NCBI GenBank assembly: GCA_023078555.1
Contig: CM041197.1
Span: forward strand, 895,501 to 959,500
Reading direction: 5' to 3'
DNA: 64,000 bases
Source of the DNA: Ulva prolifera
Taxonomy: Eukaryota; Chlorophyta; Ulvophyceae; Ulvales; Ulvaceae
Shown: in pieces, positions 29,760-41,400 of the stretch
Numbering within the stretch: position 1 is the first letter of the stretch
Layout: each line of letters starts with the position of its first letter
Position numbers and translations under genes: made by a program
Notes under the pieces: model-generated
Database searches by the model: none
Told to the model about the DNA's origin: nothing
Seen by the model: only the letters and a program-made list of their open reading frames with translations

Positions 29760-32609
29760 TGGACTCGGTGGGACGATGACACCGTGAAATCCGCAACCCT
29801 GCACAGCTCCAGCGTCACCGCCGCTCGTGCGCCATTGACAGAGGCCCCCGTGCCCGAGGCGGTCATGGAAACCCCCTCTAGCCGCACCGCCACCTCGGCG
29901 GGGCCCTCGTTCATCACGACAATACCAGTGGACACCTCCTTCACAACACATGCCACCATCAATACGGTGGTGCCCTCCTGCTCTGGCGCTGCCGCGGCCA
30001 CGCCCTCAACCCTGAGCTCTGCATCGCAGCCGAAGAATGTCACGCCCCGACCCTGTGCCCCCCCCCCCCCCTCCCCTGCTTGTCTGTCCGGCAATCACGC
30101 ACGACGGCCCCGATCGTGCATGCGCCGACCTTGCCTCCGCGAACTTCACACCGCGAGCCCAGGATCATGTACGCTGCCCCGGCCTCACGCTCGTCTGACA
30201 CCCACTGATCAATCCCTGAGGCCGTCGGCAGCATCCTGGTGTCGTGGACAATCACGTCCGCCGCAACAACCCCACTCTGCCGCACCGACAACCCCTGCGG
30301 CCCCCTGATGACACGGCAGCGCAGCAGCCGCAGCAGCGAGCCGCTGTCGCCGCATACCACCGTTCCCACCGCCTGCTCAACACCGCGCAGCTGCTGTGGT
30401 ACGAGGGTCGCCGAGAGCCTCGAGTCCGCAAACGCCACAACCGCCCCATCCGCCGCAGTGCATGCCGCGCGGCCACCGTCGAGGTTGCAGCGCGCGGCGC
30501 GCTGCACGCACCCCCGGCCACTTGCGCGCGCACCACGTTTGTCGCTGGTTGCGGCACAGCTGACACATGTCACCATGCATGCAGGCCAGGGTGCACTGCG
30601 TCAAGGCCACCCGGCCGTTCTCACGCGCACAGACCCCGACGACCCAACTGTCCACCCAACATCGCTCCATCTGCACCTTTCCTACGTGCTTGGGAATGAG
30701 GCTCTCTGCAGATACGGCTGCTTGCGGGCCTGTCTCCAAAGGCAGGTTCATCAAAGTGGTGCGCAGAAGGACGCGCGCCCAACACTTCACTTGCACGCCA
30801 ATGCCGCAGTCTTGCATCGCCGTGCCATGCACCTCTATCGCCACCTGCTCATGTGTTGCCATGCATGCAGCTCCGAAGCCCTTGATCGTGCAGCGCCGCA
30901 GCGCCACGGCGTCGCTGTGTATGTGCACGCAGGCGGCGGCCTGCCCGCGGTGGCCGCCGCGGAGGTGCGTTGCAGCGAGGGTCACGCAGCTGCCAGCTCC
31001 GGTGATGGCAGCGCCGGTGAGCGCGCGGTCAACCGCACTTGTGGCCACGGCAACCAACGCCCCACCCTCGGTGATAACGGCCCCCGGGCACTCGGTGAAC
31101 GTGCAGGAGGTGAGGGTGGCGGTGGTGGCGAGGCCGGAGGCGGTGAGGGCAGGGTTGGCACGGTGGAAGGTGCAGGAGCGAAGCGTGAGCGCCGCGCCGT
31201 GCACAGCGCACAGCTGGCAGTTGTTAAAGGTGCAGCCGTTGAAGGAGCCGGAGTAGGTGGGGCCGGCGCAGACGACGGCAGCACCTGCATGCGTGGCCGG
31301 GCATTGGCATCCTACTGCAAAGCCAAGTATAGCTGATCGCATAAATATACGCCCATCGTACCATCAGCCGGCCACAGTTGACCGCCTACTTGCAGCATGA
31401 GACGGGGGACGCCGCGGCTCCCACGCATGCGCACACTGGCGGTGAGACGTCGTATGTCAGGCACGCGGAAGACATGGCAGGATGCCTGCAGAGAGGGCTA
31501 CAGGCGGAGCACTTACTTGATGCGGGATGATCCGCACCTGAGAAGGTGGTGCTCTGGAAGTGGGCGCCGGCGCCGTCGAGCAGCAGCACGGCCTGCTCCG
31601 GCAACTCGATGGTGCCACATGAGACTAAGGCGCCGCATCGGGAGGCCCTGAAGAAGAGGAAGGAGGAGTCATCGCGGGGGCCGTGCTTTGGGGCGAGCCT
31701 GCTGCTGTGCAGGTCTACCCTGCTGGCCCATGCAAATAGGTCCGCCAGGAGCTTGCCCAGAGTGGTCACAAGCGCCTGCAGGAAACGACTGGCAGCATGA
31801 CATCGATGGGAGTCCTAAACTCTGCACAGTCACACATTTCACAGCCTTTGACGCATTTCTGGTGCGTAGTAAGATTCTGTTTGCTGCAACGAGATCAAGC
31901 GGTGTGTGCAGTGAGCCACGTGGCTGTTCAGGCAGCCGCGAAGCTGCCTGGAGATCAGAGTTATCACTGAATGCGTTGCCTTGGCCTCGGCGGGACAGTG
32001 GCGTGGGTGTGGGATACTGCGGAGTGCAGTACTTGCATGTGTGTGGACAGCACCGCGGACAACATCGCGATGTTCACGTGAATGAGTTGAAGAGGACTCT
32101 TCAACTGGCATGAGTGGAACCTCTGAATGCCATGATTCCCCCGGAAGGAGCTGCCGAGTCTAAACAGACCAATAGCAGTGGACGGAGGCGGGTGAACGCA
32201 ACAATCCTCAGCTAACCAGCTTATTTGGGGAGCTTAATCTCTGCGTCGTAAAGGGCACCTCAGATCCATGCGATGAGAATGGCCCAAATTTGCCTTTAAA
32301 AGGCATTGCTCTCTCTTGTGGACTCGGCACCATGGCAACACCGACGGCGTCAACGCACCCAACTGTACATCCTACGCCGGAACTTTCGAGTGTGTATCCG
32401 TTGTAATCCGTCCCATGTCAACTGGTGGCTTGGGCACCGGCTCACCGGATCGAGGCCGCGATTGCCGAGACCGCCCGGAACAGGGTGGGACAGCCGACAC
32501 ACTGAGCATGCTTGGAAGCCACTCTCAGAAGGCGTGGGCCAGCCAATGTGGCCGCAGATAATCAGGCGAATGCACAGAGCCGCGAAGGGCCCCAGCTCTC
32601 AACTGACAT
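29760..32609 (-). pseudogene. Beta-helix family copy A (pseudogene)
   Basis: Exon 1 is 32609-32359, starting at ATG with the MSVESWGP motif but 251 nt instead of 258, so frameshifted. Exon 2 is 31775-31538 (238 nt, intact, donor GTGCGG). Exon 3 starts 31284 with GAAVVCAGPTYSGSF and encodes beta-helix repeats. A deletion with frameshift occurs near 30600-30570, and a second frame change lies at a run of about 13 C (near 30059-30072). Similarity to copies B and C stops near 29770, so the C-terminal third is missing. The family fold is a right-handed parallel beta-helix. Function unknown; this copy is non-functional unless the sequence has errors. Confidence 0.8.
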
Positions 32610-33565
32610 TGCGCTCTAATAGAAACGCAGACAAGTGCCATAACTGGCTGCACGTGTACGCCAGGCGAGGAGTCTCTCATCTGGAGTTTTATCGTCGAAG
32701 CGCGCCGACACGCTGACAATGTTTGGCATTGGGTGTGTTTGCGCTACAAGCCCAACGCAGTGAGCATGTGAACGCAGTCTGTCGGAGTGCAGTCCCTGAG
32801 ACGCGGTCTATCAGCAGTAACCTAACCATCCTCATTGTGGCCGGTGTTGGTGCAGGGCAGCGTAGGCGCATACTCTCTTGCAGTAGCTTCGCGTCCACAA
32901 GCGCAAGTGCCCCGTACGCGTTGGTACTCCCATTATGGGAATCCCATAGCCACAGTGTCCCGGATGTGGTATGTCGAGAAAAGACGGTGGGGCCGCGCTG
33001 CAGCGCCTAATTTGGCATGTGAATACTTTGCTTTCTCAAGATAGGTCGGACGTCCAGTATCGGAATACGTTCTGTCCAGTAACGCTCCCGGATTGCCCGC
33101 ATCATGCTCAGCATTGCCGGCATGAGTGCGATTTCGTTCTGTGATCAGATGTGAATGTGTAAAACACGCGTTCACAGTCGGAGAAAAGCCTCTTGTATGG
33201 CTCCAGCGTGCTCTGTTTTAGAGGGCTCTGGGTTTGAGCCTGGTCTTGTCTGCGCGGTTCCCAGTCTTCTGTTCCTAGCCGATCATGGACGCTATCACAG
33301 CAACCTGTACCAGCTGCAAGGATGCTGCAACATTTCGACGTAAACTTGTTCCTCCTGCCACCTGTCCGCGCTTTCGCGGCCTTCGTGGCGAGTTCTCGAC
33401 GGTCAATGCTCGGCTAGCAGTGAGCCGACACAACTGGATCTCCCAGCTTCTCACCGCGATAAGAAGTTTCGAGAAACATTCGAGAAGGTAGTACTACCAA
33501 GCATGGTTCCATAAGTGATGTCTGAGCCTATGCAGCTTTGACGCGCCGAGGCAGCGTGAGGTGAA
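32610..33565. other. Spacer upstream of copy A
   Basis: No coding region is supported; short open frames only. A promoter for copy A would be expected next to 32610 but no motif stands out. Confidence 0.4.
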
Positions 33566-33573
33566 GTGGCATG

Positions 33574-35456
33574 AGGGGGTCATGCACTCCCGCTAAAGGG
33601 TGGGGCCAGTAAGGGCGCGCAAAATCGACGGCGATTTTTGACTGATTGGGCAAGCTTTTGACTATTGTTTACGTCCAATGCACAATCTGGGAGGTCTAAC
33701 TCGTTCGATTGGGGAAATCGGCCCATATTCGCCGATCAGGCTTCTTGGGTTGGGGAGAATCGCCGTTTGGGGAACGCGGCTCCCCAATCCTCCCGGATCC
33801 TTCCCAATCGCACAGCCGCTTGCCCAATCCTTCCCAAACCATATCTGTGTAGGCTATAATTGCATTTAGGAGCCCCTGGGGGGTCGCGCCTGTTTCTATG
33901 GCCCAGCCAGGTGCTCTTGTGGTGACGTTTTAGTATGAAGTCTGACCATCATGCCACTACGTCCCGGAACTCAATGTGTACACACCTTTGTGATACCTAT
34001 TTAAGGCATGAAATATGTACCTCAGTTCAACAGACATTCTCTCCCGTTGGAGCACGTATCAGCTGACATACAGCTGTGCATGATTTGTTGTCATTCACCA
34101 TCGCAGCACTCTGCTCATCCAGGTCAGATCTAGAGCTCTTCAATCAATTTCATTCACTTGTATTTAGAGCTATGAGTAACAATTCTGCGGACCGTATGAT
34201 CGCAAAGTAGCATCACTATCACTGCCAATGAGCAGCCTCGATGGCAACCATATACCATATCCGGCTGCATTAAGATACGATGCTGCCTTTCGACATTGTC
34301 TGATATAAAAGGAAGATTCATCCGCGCCATATGCACGTGTTGGGTGCTTGTAATCGAAGGTGTCACATCCGTTGAGCTGATGCCTCTTTGATAAGGCAGC
34401 TGCAACGCATTGTAGCCCAGTGTGGATGTGCGCTGGTGTGGATTCGTGGCTGACTGAAGCGGGTCAGCAGATTATTCAACCAGCTGTCTCCTCGGTGTCA
34501 TGTGGACATCGATTGAAAAGAAAAGACTGTGGTTGCAATGTGAAGGCCTCCATGCAGCTGCAGAGCTGGAAATAGTTCGCAGATCGTGCAGCTTTAGAAT
34601 CAATGCTTACTCCACTGAATTCTTGGACTGCCCTGTGTAGTCTCATCGCTGTATAGTGGGAGGTGGTGAGTAGGCTTGGCGAGTCTCTTGCAACATGTGC
34701 ATTTTCAGTACATGCACCATGTGTGTCCAGTCTTTCGCAAGGAGGCTACATGAATGAAGCATATTTCAGCTGATATGTCTCCGGCGTATCCGTGGAATGA
34801 TTTTATGTGTCGCAGTTGTGTCGCGTTGCGAATGATCACCGCATTCTGCTCTCACCGATGCGCAATTCACCAACCCAGTTTGCCAGCAGGCGCTACTATC
34901 GGGCAAAACTGAAATAGGTTACCGCATGGTCCTATCGCAGATTAATCTGGCATGACCATTGCTGGTGCATGCGCGCGCAGGGGCTTGGCATCTCACGGGA
35001 TCACGTTGGTAACCTTTGTATGCCATACGCACATACATTCAGTACACTATAATTTATACAATTGACGGCCAGATAATCGCTAGCCGGCGATGGTCAGACA
35101 GGCTCACGGCAGCCCAACGTCGTTACACATGGTGAGGTCACCCACACACACAACGAAAATGCACCGAGCACCAACAGAAGCAACAAAATCGTGTGCTGTA
35201 TGTCATTTTTGATGCTCTCCGTGCACAGGACACGATGCCGCGCGATTGGGGAACAAATAAGCGCAATTGGGGAGAATCGCCCGTTCTCGCTGAAATGGGT
35301 CATCGCGTTGGGGAGGCTCCCCAACGCTGGGATCGACCTCCCAGAGTGCCCAAACAACATATACAATACTCAAATGCTTCCCCAATTTGGCAAATTCGCT
35401 GTCGTATTTGCGCGCCCTTACTGGCCCCACCCTTTAGCGGGAGTGCATGACCCCCT
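33574..35456. mobile_element. Non-autonomous TIR transposon, 1883 bp, 8-bp TSD (hAT-like)
   Basis: TIRs of about 50 bp (33574-33623 and 35407-35456) begin AGGGGGTCATGCACTCCC and match almost perfectly. The flanking octamer GTGGCATG (33566-33573 and 35457-35464) is identical. An 8-bp duplication is typical of hAT elements. Subterminal regions (33700-33850 and 35235-35400) carry repeated TTGGGGA(A/G)A-type motifs in both orientations, like transposase-binding subterminal repeats. The interior has no open frame of transposase size, so it depends on another element. Confidence 0.88.
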
Positions 35457-36165
35457 GTGGCATGCATCTTTCTCGACGTCCCTAGCATCTATGACGCCAC
35501 CATGCTACAACGACCGTAGCATACACTACCAGCTTCACAGCAGTACCTCAATTGCCGGACGTATGCTTGTGTGCCCGCAGTTCAAATTGCCATTGCATTC
35601 TGGACACAGTGTGCTGACTTCGAAAGCGGTGTTTTTAATGCCCCACACAGCAACTCAGCCAGGACGCAACGGCGGAGACTGCAACTCGGTACGTTGCGGT
35701 CTCAGCATGTCCCCTACAAACAGAAAATCGGTCAGGTAATGGGTGTGTCAGCCATGCTTCGTGCCAAAGGCTCTTCTGCCACTCTGAGTCCCCGCTGTCC
35801 GGCTCAAGCGGATGTGTACAGTGTACACACAACAGCAAAACGGCACTGCGCTGGCAATGTCGAACACATCTGTGGCTCCAAGCTCTTCGCAACGCATGGC
35901 ATAGTCTCAGAAAGCTTTGTCGGCACCATCAGCAGGTTGTTTTGACACTCTCAAAAGCTGGTGGAGCAGGCACAGACCGATGGTCCTCGGCCCCAATTAA
36001 TCAGAACGATTTCGAACATTCAGATCTCACTTCTGGCGGGCACGTCTGGGTTAGCTGCAAGGCGAATGTGCCTAAAGGCGAATATTGACAAAAATAAGAT
36101 GCCTAGGCCGAGACAACTTTGCATGTCTATGGCATGCACGTCCGCAACTCCTTGCCGACATAAGT

Positions 36166-36166
<1 letters not shown>

Positions 36167-36207
<41 letters not shown>
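36167..36207. repeat. C homopolymer, 41 bases
   Basis: An uninterrupted run of C. The length as given may be unreliable because long homopolymers are error-prone in sequencing and assembly. Confidence 0.95.
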
Positions 36208-36279
36208 ACACAACTCTCCAGCCCCCCTCACACAGCTCCCATCTCTCTCAAGCTCTCTCGTTTTGTCCCGCAATACTAT

Positions 36280-36522
36280 ATATAGTGAGGCAGTGGATAC
36301 TATATATAGTGAACCAGTGGATACTATATATAGTGAGCCAGTGGATACTATATATAGTGAGCCAGTGGATACTATATATAGTGAGCCAGTGGATACTATA
36401 TATAGTGAGCCAGTGAGCCAGTGGATACTATATATAGTGAGCCAGTGGATACTATATATAGTGAGGCAGTGGATACTATATATAGTGAGCCAGTGGATAC
36501 TATATATAGTGAGGCAGTGGTG
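36280..36522. repeat. 24-bp AT-rich minisatellite, about 10 units
   Basis: The unit is GTGGATACTATATATAGTGA plus a 4-base end (GCCA, ACCA or GGCA). Each unit contains the self-complementary ACTATATATAGT. One unit has an extra GTGAGCCA. All plus-strand open frames here are repeat artefacts. Confidence 0.95.
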
Positions 36523-37649
36523 CGGTGCAGACCTCCCGTCCTCTCAGTGCACCGTCACTGCATGCCTCGCGCAGGCACCATGCATGCCAACAACATGGAG
36601 CATCGATGCTGGGCATGATAACTACCCAGGAAGACCACCCTGACCATCTAGTACATCTCCCACCTGAAGTGCTGCAGATGCCTCAACTCACACAGTCAAC
36701 ACAGAAATCGCACTGGATTCATCAGTGACATATGGATATCCGCACTAACAAACAGGCGGAATCCTCCGCCCCATGGTATCTACGCAACCGGAGCCCGCAC
36801 TCTGCATCACCTGTGCATGTCGATCATCAGTCGGCGTCGACCGCTGGAATTTCAGTTAACTGTTGCGGCAGATCTAGTCAGTCCAGCGTTTGGAGAAACA
36901 TACATGACTACATAGTGGGCATGGCCTCATTGCTTTGAGATCGTATGTACCGGCCCATCCGGAACTGCCCTTTGAGTGGATTGCTTGACTGTGAATCTGG
37001 CAAGGTCGTCCGGCCTCACTGCATGCAGCCCCCACACCGCGCGGTGACTCAGCGCACCGTCCTCCCCCCTCACTGCGGCTGGATCCTCCTGCTGCGCATG
37101 CATTCAAGTTGGGGAGGACGGCCCGTCCCCGGGGGAAAACTTATCTGTACACCGGGTAAAGTCGCGTCTTCTCACATCAGGCAGCCCCCGCCCAGGCGTG
37201 CTATACACATGCGCAGCGGCTGCGGCTGGCTCCACCACCTCGACATGTACACCCTAGGCTATAGCTGGATCAAGTTTCCCGCCTCGCTCGAGCAAGAGAG
37301 CTCTCTTCAAGACATTCTCTGAAGTCGCCCGGCTCGCTGAACGTCTCTTGTTGGACGATCGATGCTGTGCGTCCGTCCTGTTCAGTGGAGACTCAATACT
37401 TTGTGGCAATTGCACAACGCGTCGCAATGATTCGGGTCAGATCCGTGACCCGCGTCTCTCTAGACTGCTTCTTATGTGCAACAACAACGTTAACGAATGC
37501 AGCGTTGAGCACACTGCCGGGCCGGGATGGCTGCCAGACAGCTTTATTTTTATATGTTCAGAGTAAGGCAAGCACGCAACTCACCCGTCATGATTGCAGT
37601 GCTATGCGCACATCACATGCATGCATGCAATATCAGACACAGGGTGCTT

Positions 37650-37745
37650 GTGGCTAGGGGTGCACCGCAGTGCTTGTTTGTTTGGACTCTCCTGCAATTC
37701 AGGAGGCGTCCAAGCAAACCAGCACTGCGCTGCTCCCCCAGCCAC
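37650..37745. repeat. Imperfect 96-bp foldback
   Basis: Arms of about 44 bases (GTGGCT...GGACTCTCCT and its partner) pair with several mismatches around a short centre, CAATTC. A MITE remnant or hairpin; no target duplication was determined. Confidence 0.7.
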
Positions 37746-38406
37746 ACCGAGGCCTTCAACGTCCCTTGTATTTCTGGCTTAGTGACAATTAATCTAGGAA
37801 GCATTGTGAGTTGATCAAAGTGTCTGGTACTGCCGCGGCAAGCATCCCGTTTGGGACAGGTGTGCTGCTCACGGCAAATGGCAAGCTCGGCAGGAACTTC
37901 GATATCGTGTGCAAGCACTGCAAGTGACATTTTTCGACCGCTAGCGCAGCATGTTGGGCTGCTCATCCAACTGGTCCCAAGGAAGCTGGGGCAGCAACAT
38001 GCAACAAGATGCCTGCGTCTGTTCGTAGCCTGTTCTGTGGCGCACCACAGCAATTGGCAACATAGGACGTTGAGGCACACGCTTCGGTTGATCGGGCGCA
38101 GGCAGCGGCCACCCTGTCTTGCCACGCATGTCATTAGGTGTTGTAGGCAGTGTGTACGCACGTAGACTGCACAAGTCGCTGCTCAGCGCAGACGGGACGA
38201 AGTGGCTGGGGGCCTTCGTCTCCAAGATGACTTTACACTCAAACAAACATGTTTGCATCACAACGAGAAGAAACGCGTTCAATTCAAAAGTTCCGTATGT
38301 AACATAGCATTTCCATGTAACTCTGCCAACATTCACCGCACTCACAGTCAAGACAGCAAACATGCTTGCCGTGTCCCCAACCCCATGCTACCTACCGAAG
38401 CACCTC

Positions 38407-41400
38407 CTAGACAAGGCTCAGCACCCCAGCCGCGAGCAAGTCCTGGATCTCATTCTCAGGCAGCGCGTACTCCGTGCGATATATATGTGCAGCTTCCTCC
38501 CTCCTCCACGCCGCCGTCTCCTCCGGCATCGGCCCCGGCTCCACCACCTCCACCCCCTCGATCGACTCGTCGCCGTCGCTCTCCTCGTCCAGCATGCCCG
38601 ACTCGCTGAACGTCTCTCGCTGGTACCATGACGATGCCAAGGCGTCGTCCTCCGGAGCGACAGTGCACCGCGTGAACACGCTCGGCTCGTGGATGTACGA
38701 CACCTGGATCCCCTGCTCGCAGCGCGCCACGTGCACGTCCTCCGCAGTGAGGTGGCCATACTCGTGCACAACAATCCCATCCCCACGCATGTCCTCGACC
38801 GACACCCGCTCCATCGTCATGCGTGCGACGGCGCCCTCATGTTCACACCGCGCCCCGGCCACCGCCCCTCCGGACCCTTGCACCGCGTCCCACGCTGCGC
38901 GCTCCGCGACGTCCCCCTGCCTCCCGCACGCCCAGCACGCACCGCTGGGCCGGCTGCTCCTCCCGACAGCGACGCCATATTTGCCGTCTCTGAGGACAGC
39001 ATCGCGCATGTGCATCGTGCATGCGCCCCCCAAGCTCAACATGTAGCTGAAGCGTCCGAGCATGCTCTCCTGCAGCGCCACGTGCGCGCGCCCGCCGCTG
39101 ACACTGACACCCTTGCACGTCCCGAACAAGGTGGTCCTATCGACCCGAACCGCCACCTTTGCGAGGCCCTGGTTGTTCACGAGCACGCCCCTGGACACCT
39201 CCATCGCTGCACAGTCGACCATCGAGATGGCACTAGGCCCCCCTTCCGCTGACGCGGACCTCGACTCTACCCTGAGCACAGTGTCGCTGACGGAGAACGA
39301 AATGGCCTGAAACAGCGCGCCCGGGCCCCCCTGTGCGTTCGTCCGGCAGTCACGCACAACCGCCCCGAAGGTGCAAGCAGTGACGCTTCCGCCGCGCACT
39401 TCACACCGCGAGTTCAGGATCATGTACGCGGATCCGGTCTGCTGCTTGTCCGAGACCCACTCATCATGCATTGAGATGTTCGCCAGCTTCTTGATCTGCT
39501 GGACCACCACGGCGACTGCGGTGACGCGGCTGTCGCCGCACACCCGGACCCCTTCCGCCCCCCCGCTCACAGTGCTACGCAGCAGCCACAGCACTGCGCC
39601 CCTCTCCCCGGATATCACCGCCCTGGCCATCAGCGTGCTACTCCCGGCCCCTATCCCGACCACCGCAACCCTGGAATCCGCCAACACCACACGAGCCCTG
39701 TCCTCTGCGGTGCATACTGCGCCGCCGCCGCCGCTGACATCGCAATGCGCGCCACGCATCACGCACCCGCGGCCAGATGCGCGAACAGACACCTCAAAAC
39801 CCGCCACGGCACAGCCAATGCACGTCACGACGCATGCGCGCCCCTGCGCGTCGATGGCGGCGTCGCGGCAGGCCAGGGTGCACTGCGCCATCGCCACCCG
39901 GCCGTCCTCGCGTGCGCAGACCCCGATACCCCACTGCTCCACTCGGCACTGCTCCATCTGCACCTTGGCGACCAGATTAGGGACAAAACCCAGCCCCACA
40001 GACAAAGCGGTGTGCGCAGCTGCTGCAGCAGGTCGTTCCAGCGCGGTCCTGCGCAGAAGCAGGCACCCTCGGGCCTGGGCACGCACGCCCTCGGCGCAAT
40101 CCGAAATCGTCGTGTCATGCATCTCGATCGCCGCGCGCTGGTGCAGCGCCATGCATGCGGCGCCGAAGGATTCGATCGTGCAGCTCCGCAGCGCCGCGGT
40201 GCCACTGTGAACATGCATGCCGCAGACTCCCGGCCCCCTGCTGTGGCCGCCGCGGAGGTGGGTCGTGCTCAGGGTTACGTGGCTGCCGGCGCCGCTGACG
40301 GCGGCCCCGGCCATGGTGTGTTCGATGGAGCACTTTGCCAGGATGGCTGTTGCGCCGTCCTCGGTGATAGTGGCCCCTGGGCACTGTGTGAATGTGCAAC
40401 CGATGAGGGAGGCGGTGGTGCCGGGGCCGGAGGCGGTGAGGGCAGGGTTCGCGCGGCGGAAGGTGCAGGAGCGCAGCGTAAGCGCCGCGCCGTGCGCAGC
40501 GTACAGCTGGCAGTTGCTGAAGGTGCAGCCGCGGAAGGAGCCGGAGTAGGTGGAGCCGGCGCAGACGACGGCAGCACCTGCATGCATGGGCGGGATTGGG
40601 TGTGCATGGCTGTGGCCGTCAGTGGTCAGTGTTGTGACTGCTCTAGCAATGGGTTTTCGCGCGTCACATGTTACTGGGCTTCCAAAGATGGACATTTCGG
40701 CAGCCACCTGTATACGACGTGGCACGCATCAGGGGGTAGGCGATATGAACCGCGATGCAGCGCTCGGAGCATTGTTTTGGTGCAGGAGAAAACTGCACCT
40801 GAGAAGGCGGTACCCTCGAAGTGGGCGCCGGCGCCGTCGAGCAGCAGCACGGCCTGCTCCGGCAGCTCGATGGTGCCGCCCGAGACAACGGAGCCGCAGG
40901 GGGAGGCCCGGAAGACGAGGAAGGTGGAGGCGTCACGGGGGCCGTGCTTTGGGGCGAGCCTGCTGCTGTGGAGGTCGAGCCTGCTGGCTCCTGCTGCTAG
41001 CTCCGCCAGGAGCTCGTCCAGAGTGGCCACAGGCGCCTGCAGCTCATGCCTACAAGTTTGACGAGGGTGTATGAGACCGCGCAATCGTGGCGTGCATCAA
41101 AATTTTCTGCATGTGTGGTCTGCAGCGTTGTGGTGTGAGCTTTGGGCAGCAAATCGATTGCAGCAGAGGAGGTGATATGCAGTGGACTCCGAGTGCACGC
41201 TGATGCTCTGTCGGACATGATGGGATAATGACATCACAATGGTTCACAACATCAGCGGGTGATGTCAAATACATGGCAATGCTGACTAGTAGGTGACGAG
41301 TGACTGTACTACAGTTGCTCTGCAGCCGACTGGTGTCACAACAAGCTCTGCCCGGACAGCTCAAGCTGCCGGAGGAGCTACTGAGTCGGCCGAAGCTCGC

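Larger units (their letters stand above)
35465..38406. other. Gene-poor spacer with simple repeats
   Basis: No coding region is supported. It contains a C homopolymer, a 24-bp AT-rich minisatellite and a 96-bp foldback, listed separately. Confidence 0.5.

Noticed and set aside
30239-31336. Plus-strand open frames antisense to beta-helix exon 3 (also at 39371-41061, 48486-50950, 56476-57850)
   Set aside because: They are shadows of the GC-rich minus-strand coding sequence. Conservation among paralogues follows the minus frames and splice sites.
36263-36643. Open frame with repeated VDTIYSEP units
   Set aside because: A product of the 24-bp minisatellite; no non-repetitive coding sequence is attached.
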